Shown: positions 24,466 through 35,844 of the stretch, one piece after another
Numbering within the stretch: position 1 is the stretch's first letter
How the letters are laid out: each line of letters opens with the position of its first letter
NCBI GenBank assembly: GCA_037074765.1
Contig: JBAMDO010000052.1
Span: forward strand, 1-64,000
Direction of reading: 5' to 3'
DNA: 64,000 nt
Source: Mansonella perstans
Lineage: Eukaryota; Nematoda; Chromadorea; Rhabditida; Onchocercidae
Program-made: the position numbers and the translations under genes
The notes under the pieces: model-generated
Seen by the model: the letters and a program-made list of their open reading frames with translations, nothing else
Databases searched by the model: none
What the model was told of the DNA's origin: nothing

Positions 24466-25184
24466 TGCTGCTCTAATGAAATTGTAATAAATTCATAATC
24501 AATAAAGAATAACTGATGTTGTAAGTTTGGCTATAAATTGCAATCAAACCGTTCCGATAAATTTTAGCATGATCAGATTAATCGATTATGCGATCATATT
24601 ATCTCTGAAAAAAAAATAATGAAGCAAAATGATTGATTAAGCTGCATTTTTCATGAAAAACACTTCGAAAGTAAACTTTTATTAAACCAATGATTATCGA
24701 AATCTTTCAGATACACTGCAGACATAATTGTTAGTAATTAGCTGGTTGAATATGTCGCACACATTAAATCGAAATTGTTGGTAATTGTTTGAACGGATTT
24801 TTTTCGTAAATATATATATATATATATTTATATTATTTATTGGATATCTGAAATGTCATGATTTAAATATACATATTATTTAAATATTGGATATCTGAAA
24901 TGAAAATTTCATGATTTAAAACTTCAATTTCAAATTAATTTTTGAGTTAAGTATTATATACTTTTAGATTATTCATCATTCAAACTATGAGACGTTAAAT
25001 TACGTAATTGTTTCATATCTTAAAGGTTATTTTGAAATTTTATTTATTCCGGAAAAAGGGATGACATACTGCATAACACATTATTTACTGCTACATAACG
25101 TATGATCATAGCTTCTGTTAATAATTTGTATAATCATGATTTCTGTTAATAATTCTTTCACATATTTTAATCAGTTGCTGCCAG

Positions 25185-25455
25185 TAGCACCATCAATAAT
25201 TGTTGCAGTGGCTGAAATAAGGTTAAAATTATTAAATCTTTTATACATTTTAACGCCTTATTGCGGGAAATAAATATGGGATCTGTAGAATTATGTAAAT
25301 CACAGGGATCAATAATGGTATGTAGAATAAAAGTGGCTGAAACACTTATCATTCTAATCACTACACTTATCAAAATTTATTTCTGATGCAAAATATTGCA
25401 CCAAGTGTTTTATGATAATTGCTTAAATATCTGCAGCATTTAAATCCTGGAAATG
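25185..25455 (-). pseudogene. Secreted-peptide family unit U1' (copy B of U1)
   Basis: Near-identical partner of 4180-4459. The exon 2 reading is FKCCRYLSNYHKTLGAIF, then Cys and a stop. The differences from copy A are mainly conservative at the protein level. The tail exon is unchanged. The same missing base and the lack of a visible signal exon apply. Confidence 0.45.
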
Positions 25456-27569
25456 ATTACAAAATCAATGATTTCAATTTCACGAAAGCACTCGATATCG
25501 CATTTGAATTATTTGAATTATAGTTATTGATTAGTCTGTAGGAATTCTGATAATAACGGCTTACTATATTCAATCCCCGAGTCTCGCTACGCTACCAGTT
25601 AAAAATCTAAATTTGTTAAATAGGTTATAGACAATGACTTTAGGCAGGGAATAATATTTTGACATCATATTACGCTCTCGAAATAATTTTTTAACATTTG
25701 AATTGAACACGGTGATGTTGCTATAAAGCAGTTGGATTTGAATGAATTTCACGCCACATTTTTCAAGAAAATTAAAAATGAAAAAGTTGACACCAATGCA
25801 CTTTTTTTGGGGAAAAAAGATATGACATATTGTTCGTTAAAAACAAGAATTCCCCCCTCATTTCGGTGGAAATGGTTTCCATTATTAAGAAAGCGGAAGC
25901 ATGTTCATCCGATTGGGCAAATAACTGATTTTGTCTTCACATTTTTCCAAAACAAAATATTTTGTAAAAGCGTCAAACTGTCAAACCTTTTCATAAACTA
26001 ACTTACCGGATCATTTGCGTGTTACCTTACATGTGTTCAGTCAACGAATGTGCATTATATACTTCGGTTAAGAATTCAGATTTGTTACTGCCACTCAGTT
26101 GAAAAATCAAAAGACAAAAAGAAGACTATTAGGATTTCAACAAATACTTTGCGCAGGAAAAAATATTTTGACATCAAATTATGGTCTCGAAATTGTTCTT
26201 TAAAGACTGAATTGAACATAAGAATATTGCAATAAAAAAGTTCGATTAAAAATAGTGAATACGAATGAATTTCAGCCCATATTTATCAAGAAAATTAAAA
26301 ATGAAAAGATTATAGTATATAGACATTGCATATGAAATGAAAAATGAAGGAGTAAAGCATATTGACATTATGTAATTACAGTGTTTTAAAAGTGTTTAAG
26401 TAAATATTTTAATGGTATGGGAGCACAGTATTCTAAAATTGCATTAGTACGGTGCTATAATATTGTGTGAATGCGAGTTTAGCATTTTAATATTGTGAGT
26501 ACAGTATTTTAAGAGTGTGAGTATTTATTTTAAAACTGTGTGAGGCGAATATTAGCTAATGTTTCTTTACTTTTTTCCGTTCTTCAAATCACATTTAGAC
26601 ATGACAATAGAAGATATTACTATTTTTTCGGTTGTATACTATCAATCAAGTACGTTTTATTGCCTTTATTTTTATTTCCTCATTCCTTTTGCAATTACAG
26701 TAACATGTCTATTGTCATTATTTCTGTCATACTAAGCAAAGTTTGTTTGAATTATTTTTTTTAGTTATTCGTTGAAATTTTTTCTTGGAAAAATGCTGAA
26801 ATTTCCTCCTGGCTGCAGAAAATGAAAACTGTAACATCAGTTGAAATAATTTTAGATTGAACATTTTCAAAAAGAATTTTCCACTTTGTAACATTTCTAT
26901 TTGCATTTATGGAAAAAAGATATAGATTTTTTTTAAAAAGTAATATCAATTTTTGATTAAAAATAAGGAAAGATAATGGACATGCACAAACCTCTACTAA
27001 TTTAGTTTTATTAATGATGAAAAATGCAACATTTTTTATATCAAAAATTTTTTATACCAAAAAAGTATGCCAAAAATTTTGTTTTGGCCAGGCATGCTGT
27101 TAAAATTCCACGAAGGGTATCTGCAATTCGCCCGCTGCAACTAATAAATCGCTAGGTACATGAATAATATAGCTGGATATGGCAAATATGGAAAATTACT
27201 AGTAAATCGATGCACATAAGAAGTTGCTGTAAATGATGATGATGTTACAAATTCGAAATTTGACAGTAGGTGAAGAAATAATTATTGCATTTCACTTAAC
27301 AAACTTGTTTGAAAAAATTTGAGCTTTTTACTAAGAAAGACGGATATTTTTCTTTATTAATCTGTACAGATATGATTTCTGTTTTTTTTTTACAAAACTA
27401 AATTAAACTATAAATCTTTTTGAAGTTGTCAAAATACAATTCATCAGTGAGAAAGGAAAGAATGACATCAGTACGGTTGCTATTATCATTGTTATAATCA
27501 GTATTATTATCGAATATTTTTGGTCGTTTTTAAGCGATTATTTTGGTTTGATCATTTCATGCTATCTTA

Positions 27570-28127
27570 TTATCAAATAGAGTTGCTGAAACTGCTTTAG
27601 CAAATCCTGGAATCTTTGTCCAAGTCTTTGTTCAAATTCCTGAAGTGCAGTTAACACTATTAAATCTTTGAAACTTTCTAGTACTTTGCCATTTTATTGC
27701 AGATCAACAAATGGTATGAAAAATAAATCTTTTTGAAATATTTATTATTCTAATCACTACACTTACTAAAATTTATTTCTGATCCAAAATATTGCATGAA
27801 GTGTTCGTGACAATTGCTAAAATGTCTACACATTTAAGCCTTAAAAATAATGATGAAGTTGATGATTTAATTTCGCGAAAATTTTCGAAATCCCGTTTGA
27901 ATTACTTCGATTGTAGTAATTGATTAGTCTGTAGGAAATTTGATAATAGCTACTTACTTCAAACAACCGATTAAAAAAGCTGTTACATTTCCGGATTCAA
28001 GAACTTCTACATCAGCACGTGAAGTGTCACCTTGAATAGGAATACGGTCGTATAATAATGCTTCCGTGAAGCTTCTAGGTGTATTAAACGTAATAAACAC
28101 GGAAGCAACAAATTGCAACAATTGCAT
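27570..28127 (-). CDS. Secreted-peptide family unit U2'
   Basis: The ATG at 28127 starts an uninterrupted signal exon (27958-28127). It reads MQLLQFVASVFITFNTPRSF then TEALLYDRIPIQGDTSRADV and reaches a strong donor, GTAAGTAGC, in phase 2. Exon 2 (27773-27839) after TTTTTAAG joins in frame and gives LKCVDILAIVTNTSCNILDQ, then K and a stop. Compared with the plus-strand unit it has lost one base after LKC, so the rest of the exon reads in a different frame. A tail exon near 27575-27645 after CACTTCAG reads EFEQRLGQRFQDLLKQFQQL. The first two exons would give a secreted peptide of about 78 residues. Function unknown; it may be drifting towards a pseudogene. Confidence 0.5.
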
Positions 28128-28559
28128 GCTGAAATAAAAAATCTGTATTTTGTACAGCCACTACGTACAGTTATTGAAATCATGAATTTGTTTATCATAA
28201 CTGTCGAAAAAAAATGGAATTGGTTACGTGCTTTAATTATTAAATTAAGATTTTAATTGTTGAATTATTTGCATTTTTGAATCGTAATTAATTCCATTTG
28301 TTTATTTATTAAATCGTTGATGAAAGAAATAAAATTAGTTGTCATTTAATTCCATCGGTTTAATTATTGCTAACTCTACTATCTATCAGCAAGGTTCACT
28401 GAATAATTTATTAATTGTTGTTTCAATGTATCAATATTAATAACTAAATAATGAATGAATATTGTTTCGAGAAGAAGGAAAAAACATGCAATTCAAAACA
28501 ACGACAATATTAATTGATTTGTAATTTTATATTCCAAAAATTATAGGTGGTATTACTAA

Positions 28560-29860
28560 GAGGACAATTTTATCTGGTTTAAATTCCAAAGAAATAAAAT
28601 TCACAAAGTGTGAAATAAGAGCGTTTGTTGAAGACAACAGTTTGCGCTGACTTTGGTAGAAATGATTGTTGTTTTACAAAGAGGAAGTTTAAAAAAAGAA
28701 TTGACAAACTTGTTTATCGTTTGTTGGAGACAAGAATTCGCATTTACGAAGACGAAATTTATCATTTTTTAAAAATTAAAAAATTTTCAAAAAAAGTTGT
28801 CCATTGGGGTGAGAAGGTAGCAATTTGCGCTACATCCTGAAATGATTTTTTTAGAGGTTGAAAAACTTATTTATTGTTCGTTAAAACAAGAATTTGCTCT
28901 TAATTCGTTAAAAATTTCTTTGTTTAGAAAGAGGAAGTTTAAAAAAAGAAATCGTTAAATAATTTATTAGATGACATTTTAAATTTACTTTCTTACAGGA
29001 TTCAGTCGGAACATGTCACAATTCAATCGGAAATAAGAACTATTGTCTTTACATTGATCCAGAAAGATATTTTAAAGAGGACTACCAAGCTTCCTGCTTG
29101 TAATTCAATTGCATGTCAGTAAAATCGATTTAGTCGAAAAAGTACATATGTTTCATTTTATATGGGAAATTGAAATGGCAAATGTACATTTATATATTTT
29201 GGTTAAGATAATAATCCATTATCAAATAATAGTGTTACAGTATGAAATTTGTTTGAGATTCGAAAAAAAATTTTATGATTTAAAATTATAATTCAAATCA
29301 ATTCTTGAATAAAATATTTTTGAACAAAATATTTCACCTTTTAAAGATGCTTGGCAATTCTTCTTAAAATATCTTCCTGGTTAAATGTAAAGACAATAGT
29401 TCTTATTTCCTCAATCCGATTAAATTGTAACAAGTTCCGACTGAATGCCTGTAAGGTAATAAACTGGAAATGTCATTCAATAAATTGTTTAACAGTTTCC
29501 TTTTTTAAATTTCCTTTTTCTAGGCAATGAAATTTTTCATCGAACTAAGAGCGAATTCTTGTTTTTAATGAACAATGAACAAGTTTTTTTTAAAAAGTTT
29601 TAATTTTTAAAAACGATAAATTTCATCTCAATGAGTATAAATTCTTGTCTTCAATAAACAATGAACAAGTTCATCAGTTCCTTTTTTAAATTTCTTCTTT
29701 GCAAGACGACAATTACTTCCATCAAGGTGAGTGCAAACCGTTGCCTTCAACAAACGCTTGTAACTTTACACTCTTCAAATTTTACTTGTTTGATCCCTGA
29801 ACCAGGTAAGATTGCTGGTCAACAATTAAATTATTCAATATAATAGTAATTAAATTATTA
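28560..29860. repeat. Large imperfect inverted repeat
   Basis: The left arm (about 28560-29100) and right arm (about 29340-29860) are reverse-complement relatives around a centre near 29.2 kb. Matching landmarks are GTTTGTTGAAGACAACAG with CGTTGCCTTCAACAAACG, ATTGTTCGTTAAAACAAGAA with TTCTTGTTTTTAATGAACAA, and GAACTATTGTCTTTACATT with AATGTAAAGACAATAGTTC. Identity is imperfect with indels. Family units to the left lie on the minus strand and those to the right on the plus strand, consistent with the inversion. Confidence 0.75.
28625..29103 (+). CDS. Putative two-exon Cys-containing gene fragment, copy B
   Basis: Two open segments lie in order. The first (28625-28840) reads LKTTVCADFGRNDCCFTKRK and continues as a basic stretch FKKRIDKLVYRLLETRI. 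The second (28999-29103), after CTTACAG, reads DSVGTCHNSIGNKNYCLYI and ends SCL with a stop. The paralogues at 7580-8056 (+) and, inverted, at about 29350-29790 (-) preserve parts of both. No signal peptide or promoter was identified and the join between the two segments is not proven. I do not recognise the family. Confidence 0.35.
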
Positions 29861-30770
29861 ATTAATAATGATTGAATTGTTCAATATGCTTTGCTGATAA
29901 GCGACCGAAAAGCAGTAATTAAATTTAAACGATGAAATTAAACTGCGACTTATTCTGCTTCTTTTATTAATGATTTGAATAAATGGAATTAAGCAACGCT
30001 CATAAGGTACAAAAATTTCAATAATTGAAATTAAATTCAGTATATGAGCAATTTCGTTCTTTGTGACAACGATCGCGAATGTCAGTAACTCAAATAAACA
30101 ATTTGAATGTGAAACAACTAGAAATAATTTGACATTAATCGCTTGGTTTTAATCAACAAATTAAAACGTTTTTCTTTTTTCATTTCAAAAGATGAAACGG
30201 CGAAACAAACATTGTAGGCTTATACTAATGTTTGATAGCCTTACAGTATGAAATAAATGACTAAATTATATGTATAAATAATGGTTTATCCATTCGTGCC
30301 AAACTAAACAGTCAATTTTATGAAATTAAAGAAATATTATTTAATAGAGAAAAGAAAGTCGAAAAGTAAATATTATAATGATTGATCATAGTGAATAATT
30401 TACATTACATGGTAACTAACATTAATTTTCATTTATATAAAAATTTTTACATTACATCAAGAAAAGTAAATATAAAAATAATTTACATCACATCAAGAGA
30501 ATGGTAATTAAAATTAATTTGCATTTTTATTTGGTTTAAAACTACACAAGTTTTTTTACATCAAAAAGCCAATTAGTATTTTCTTAAATTTTTCTATTAA
30601 TTTATACAGATTTATATTTAACTTCAATATTAATTTTAACTTTTTGATTTTCTTCCGACCAGCAGTAAGCAATGCTGTCAATTTTAATCGTTTTTATTAT
30701 GTTTAATTATTATAATGAACAAATTTATGATCTCAGTGATTGCATAAAATGCTGATTTTATATTTCAGCA

Positions 30771-31280
30771 ATGCAGTTGTTATGCTCCACTGCTTCCGTG
30801 TTTATTACGCTTATTATTCTTGCAAGCTTCACGGAAGCAAATAGCCAACAAGCAAATGCTCCAAATATGCAATTTTATACCATCGGTCCGGACACAGATC
30901 CCGAAGTACAAACGATTTTTAATAAACTTTTTAAAGTAAGTGGTTTTTATCAGATTTCCTGCAAACTAATCAATTAATAAAATTAAAGTAATTCAGGCGG
31001 GATGTCGAAAACTTTCATAAAATTAAGTTTTCGACTTTATCATTATTTCCAGGATCTTAAATGTTGCAGACGTTACAGGAATTATCATGAGCAGTTTGTG
31101 CAATATTTTGGATCAGAAAGAAATTTTTGTAAGCTAATGATCGCAATGAAAAGTGTTTTAGTTTTCTGCAATAAAATGTTAAAATATATTAAAGGATTTT
31201 ACAATGTTAACATTATTTCAGAATTTCGGAAAGAACTTTCCCTCAAATGGATTTTCTCAAGCAAACTTTCCATCAGATAA
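30771..31280 (+). CDS. Secreted-peptide family unit U3 (most intact)
   Basis: Exon 1 (30771-30935) encodes a signal peptide beginning MQLLCSTASVFITLIILASF, with cleavage likely after FTEA. A short linker ending DTDPEVQTIFNKLFK follows, then a donor, GTAAGTGG. Exon 2 (31053-31128) joins in frame and reads DLKCCRRYRNYHEQFVQYFG then SERNF. If spliced at GTAAGC to the acceptor TTTCAG at 31222, the joined codon is TAA, so the protein would stop there at about 80 residues. Reading on without splicing gives a longer tail. The exon 3 sequence, FRKELSLKWIFSSKLSIR, is open in another phase. Secretion is a strong inference; function is unknown and I recognise no named family. Related units lie at 4.2, 7.0, 9.4, 25.2, 28.0, 31.3-32.2 and 33.0 kb. 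Confidence 0.6.
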
Positions 31281-31319
31281 CGGATACCTTCTGCAGGCTA
31301 CCAAACTTTTTTTTTTTTT

Positions 31320-31740
31320 TAGAAGCTTAAATGCTGTAGGATTGCAGCAACTAGCATGACCAATCAGTGAATATCTTAGATCTGAAATAAGTTTTAGCAA
31401 GTGTAACTACTAAAATGACAAGTGTTTCAGTTATTTTTATTTTTCATGTCGTTTATTACTATAAAGCGTCAAAATATATTAAAAGATAAAATGAAATGAA
31501 ATAAATTTCAGTAGTAAGTTTTGAGATAAGTTCTATTAGTGCAATACCTTGTATCTAAAAAAGCCAAATTAAAACCAAATCAATTTTCTTACTAACAACA
31601 AATTGGCACTCATAAGAATCTGAATTACCTTCAAAAAAATTTTTAGTTTAAATGATTGGATAATGTTAACCTTATTTCAGGAATATAAAGAAATATTAAA
31701 CAGATACAGAAATAATGTTCCCAAAATAAAAAAAAATTTT
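31320..31740 (+). pseudogene. Secreted-peptide family cassette U4
   Basis: AGCTTAAATGCTGTAGGATT at about 31323 aligns with exon 2 of U3 but reaches an early stop. After TTATTTCAG at about 31680 comes a tail-type exon, EYKEILNRYRNNVPKIK. There is no signal exon of its own, so these may be decayed exons or extra cassettes of U3. Confidence 0.45.
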
Positions 31741-31750
31741 TTTTTTACAG

Positions 31751-32244
31751 CCTCAAAGAGTTGATTCATTAGCACACGATAATTACAATTCGACGGCAGT
31801 CAAACAAGAAGAAACTGGTGGAGTCAGATCAGAGGAAATTCACGACCTGATTAGAGTTTGTTAAATTTTGTTTAATCAATGGAAGCAATTGAAACGAGAT
31901 GCCGAAGATTTTCAAGAAATTAAATTTTAGCCCTTATTGTTATTTTCACGACCTTAAAGCTGTTTACATTGCAGCAATTATCAGGACCGTTTAGTGCAAT
32001 ACCTCAGATCTGAAATAAACTTTATTAGGTGTAGTAATTAGAATGATAATTTTTTCGGTTACTTTGATTTTACATAACGTTTACTTATACAGTCGATCCT
32101 TGATACCTAATTCCACAGATCACATATTTATTTCCTCATAAAATATCAAAATATGCTGAAAAGTTTTATAAGTTAACCTTATTTCAGAAATTTCAGGAAC
32201 TATTGGAGATCTTGAATAGAACAACTACCGCTAAACCTACATGA
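31751..32244 (+). pseudogene. Secreted-peptide family cassette U5
   Basis: After TTTTTACAG an open exon (31751-31863) reads PQRVDSLAHDNYNSTAVKQE and ends SEEIHDLIR at GTTTGT. It sits where the exon 1 linker sits in U3, since the following intron (CGAGATGCCGAAGATTTTCA) aligns with the U3 intron. It has no signal peptide. An exon-2-like stretch at 31953 (GACCTTAAAGCTGTTTACAT) is frame-broken. A tail exon at about 32187-32244 after TTATTTCAG reads FQELLEILNRTTTAKPT, then stop. Confidence 0.45.
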
Positions 32245-32977
32245 AAGAATTATTAACAGAAATCATGAATATATAAATTATCAATAGAAACTACGATTAT
32301 GTGTTCTACAGCAGTAGATAAGACGTTATTTAGTATGTGATCCCTTTTTCCAGAATAAATAAAATTGTCAAAATAATTTTAAAATATTAAACAATTTCGT
32401 CATTCAACGCTACATAGGTGAAATGATGAATGATTTAAAAACATACAGTACTTTACTCAAAAATTAATTTGAAGATCTCGAAAGTCAGTAATTCAAATAA
32501 ATAATTTGAATGTGAAACAAATACAAATAATTGATATTAATCGCTTGATTTTATTCAACAGATTCAAAAACCGCTCTTTTTTCATTGCAAAAAACAATAC
32601 GGAGGAACAAATACTGTAAGTTAACAGTGTTTGAAAACCTTACAGTGCGAACTAAATGGCTAAATTATATGTAAAAATAATGGCTTGTCCATTCATGCTA
32701 AATTAAGCACCGATTTTATGAAACTGAATTAAATATTTTGGAATAATAAACAGAATATTTGAAAGGAAGTCAAAAAGTAAGCAAAAAATGAGAAATAATA
32801 TTACACCAAGAGAATGGTAACTAACGAATAATTTATATTTCAATTAAATTTAAAATTAAACAGTTTGAAATTGAGCAGCTTAAAATTAATCCGTCGATAA
32901 ATGCTATCTTTAACTATTACAATAAACAAATTCATAATTTCAGTTATTGTGTAAAATGCTGATTTTTTATTTCATCA

Positions 32978-33318
32978 ATGCAGTCGTTACGCTCTATTGT
33001 TTCTTGTACGTTTATTACGTTTATTACCTGCAAAGCATCGCGGAAGCAAATCAGTTCCTCTCATAAATGATAATGCACACGATAACGATAATGCACATGA
33101 TAATACACGTAATATGATAAACGATAATGCACGGTTGTCATCGTTGGCTCAAGGATAATTCTAGAAGATAACAGCCTCATGAAACTGTTTTAACACATGA
33201 TAATGATAACGGCACATGATAATGATAATAATACACATGATAATGATAAAGCGCACAAAATGGAAGCTACTAACATCAAGGCAAATGTTGAAAACAGCAA
33301 GTTCGAAACTTGATTACA
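32978..33318 (+). pseudogene. Secreted-peptide family unit U6 with Asp/Asn/His repeats
   Basis: The ATG at 32978 opens MQSLRSIVSCTFITFIT, clearly related to the other signal exons. A frameshift in the cleavage region leads to a stop. From about 33065 to 33260 there are repeated units of ACATGATAATGATAA type that read AHDNDNNTHDNDKAHK in one frame. The exon runs to a donor, GTAAGTTG, followed by intron sequence like the other units. No exon 2 was found downstream. Confidence 0.5.
33066..33256. repeat. GATAATGCACAT / CATGATAATGATAA repeat
   Basis: Two clusters of short repeats, 33066-33133 and 33193-33252, are separated by about 60 unique bases. The units are 12-18 bases and encode His, Asp and Asn when read in the exon frame. 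Confidence 0.7.
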
Positions 33319-33399
33319 GTAAGTTGTTATTATCAAATTTCCTAAAGCCTAACTAAAGTAATCGAATATTTTAAAGAAATTAGATAATTATAATCGGCA

Positions 33400-35844
33400 G
33401 ATTAACTTTAAACTGTTTAATTTTTAATTTGTTTAATTGTTTAATTGTTTTGTTTAATTGTTTAATTTTCAATCTTCTTCACTCATTTGCATTTTTTCTT
33501 TTCCGTTACTGATATGTTCTATTCAAAATATCGAAAGTAATCCACAATTTTATTTTTCAACATTATGCCGCTTAATTGGAAGCTTTCTTGCAGTTTTTGC
33601 ATCATTATTAGAATATGCGGTAATAAGCTATCTAACGCAACAACATTGAAACTCTTCAGTTGACAGTACAGTAATCACTGCAACTCATTTTTATAAATTA
33701 ACTGGAAATTCATCAATTATACGAAGAACTCCAACAATGAAACGCAAAAAATGCACTTTCAATAATGAGGTTTTCATAGTAATTTCGATTAACGCAAATT
33801 ACTCAAAGCTTACTTACTCAAAGCTTACTCACAGCTTACTCAAACTAAAAAATTTTAAGAAAAAGAGCTTTTTTTTAAAAAAAAAAATGAATCTTTAATT
33901 ACTGTAAAAGTTTGTAATTTTGTGTCTATTTGTAATTTTGTGCTTTAAAAAAAATAAATAAATAAATGGTCGATATTTCTTCAGCTGTCATTTTTCTTTT
34001 GTAGTTCGAAAATGATTTCGAGACATTGTTATTCACTCGAACATCAAAGAATCAGTTCCGTTTTAGGCCATCAGCGATCAGAGCATTTGCAAAAGAATGC
34101 TTACATAGTTGTTTGAGAACACCAGCAGCAAAGGTTTATCTTTTAATGGAATAGCTTGAGCGAAGAAATGAAAGTAAACATAATTATGCAAATAATCCGG
34201 GAAAAGACTGAAAGATCAGTTCAGGAATCGAATATGATGGTATTATGCTTTTGATGTAATGATAATGGATAATAATAGTCCTGAAGTAATTTAGTTGAAA
34301 TTTCAATTTCAGATCGATTATCTATCAAGAATTCTATTCCCGGCATTCTTTATTACTTTTCATATTGTTTATTGGACGATTTATTTGTATTTTTGATACT
34401 GTACAATGATGCAATTGTCAAAATTATTTGATAAAATGTTAGCAATCAAACCTTCATTACCTTTTATCAAACTAAAGGTTAAATTAAAGTTAAAATTGTA
34501 TGACAAGCAGATACAAATGCAATAATGATTAAATCTGCAGAAGACTGACATCATTTACTCATAATCGGTGACTGAACTTAACTTTCCAATTCCTATCTGT
34601 TACCTTGATCTTTTTGCACACGTTGCATTGATACTAACGTTTGTACTTTAATCAGTTATTTTGTGGCAACTTTTTACAAGCTACCATAAAATTATTTTTT
34701 TATTGAGATGGTAACCGGTGATAACCAGGGTCTTCTGGGATGATGGTCTTCTGGAATGATAGTCTTCTGGGTAAAGTTCGCGGAATTGTTCTGAAAATAT
34801 TAGTCGTAAGTTCGGTAGCGTTCCGATTTAAACGAAAAGAAAATCGTATGTAAAATATCAATTTTTCTGATATTTAGAGATAATAATTTTTTTGAAATTA
34901 AATATCAATATGAGGAACATTTTAACTTTTCAATCACTTCAAAAAATGACTGAAACATTGACTTTGATTTCCCTCCTTCTCATTAAATTTAAAATATAAT
35001 TTTATCTTCAAAATTTTTTGATGATAGAAAGTATCGAACATTTTATGAACATCCCACAAAGTTTCTTCATTTCGAGGTTTTCAGTGATATTGCAATGATA
35101 ATCACACTTCGTAGTTTTAGTTACTATCAATATTTCAGTATAGATCGAATCATTGTGAAAATCCAATGGTCATTGCGTAACCATTAAATGACGATTAAAA
35201 GTTGATTAAAATGTGATTATTAAAAGCTTCTATTATGATGACACGGATTTCTAAATGGATTTCCGGAATTACAGATCTTTAAAGAAATTTATGGGATAAG
35301 ATCCGAACTTTTTTGGGAATATTTTTTTCGAGTTCCTATTTTTGATTGATCAACTTTCATATAAAAATCGTTCACGTTTAGAAATTAAATTTAGCAAAGT
35401 AATAGTTTAATTTGGATGATATATGTCTTGTCTCGTTAAACTTGATCGATTATTTCATGCAAAATTTATTATTTAAAAATACTTTAATTGATTTCTATTT
35501 CTTTCTGTCAGTTGATAGACTGACACTTCTGTGGCAATCTATCAATAGTACTCCTTTCCCTCATAACCTTTGTCCAGTGCCATTGACCTATGGTCAATCG
35601 TCAACATCACAACTAGTTGCACCATGAAATCTTAAAAATGCTCCTTTGCCTCTTTCGTTTCTCTTGTGCCTTATTTAATTTCTAATTGTTTGCTTCGAGG
35701 GTTTCTTTAATTTATTCTAAATTCATAATTAAATCAATGTTGCATAAAAATGGTTTAAGTATATTTATTTCATTCATTGCTATATGTATATTACAAAAAT
35801 TTATGCTGAATTCAAATTTTAATTCAAATTTAGATTTCGAAAAG
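33400..35844. other. Non-coding spacer before the RPAIN-like gene
   Basis: AT-rich. It holds TTTAATTGTTTAATTG runs (33415-33470) and a three-unit 16-base minisatellite at 34729-34776. Small frames at 33458 and 35412 have no recognisable motif. Confidence 0.5.
34729..34776. repeat. 16-base minisatellite, three units
   Basis: GGTCTTCTGGGATGAT, GGTCTTCTGGAATGAT and AGTCTTCTGGGTAAAG lie head to tail. Confidence 0.8.

Larger units (their letters stand above)
19936..26930. repeat. Segmental duplication, copy B
   Basis: Direct-orientation partner of 29-5990, offset by about 19.9 kb on the left and 20.9 kb on the right because copy A has lost about 1 kb. Copy B carries the better zinc-finger gene copy, a second version of the LKCC-type peptide exon, and a local duplication of TTATTGGATATCTGAAATG around 24836-24900 next to a TA run. 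That motif is single in copy A. Confidence 0.9.

Noticed and set aside
33068..33256. CRISPR-like spaced repeats
   Set aside because: The units are short, irregular and not separated by uniform unique spacers; they are simple repeats in a nematode exon.
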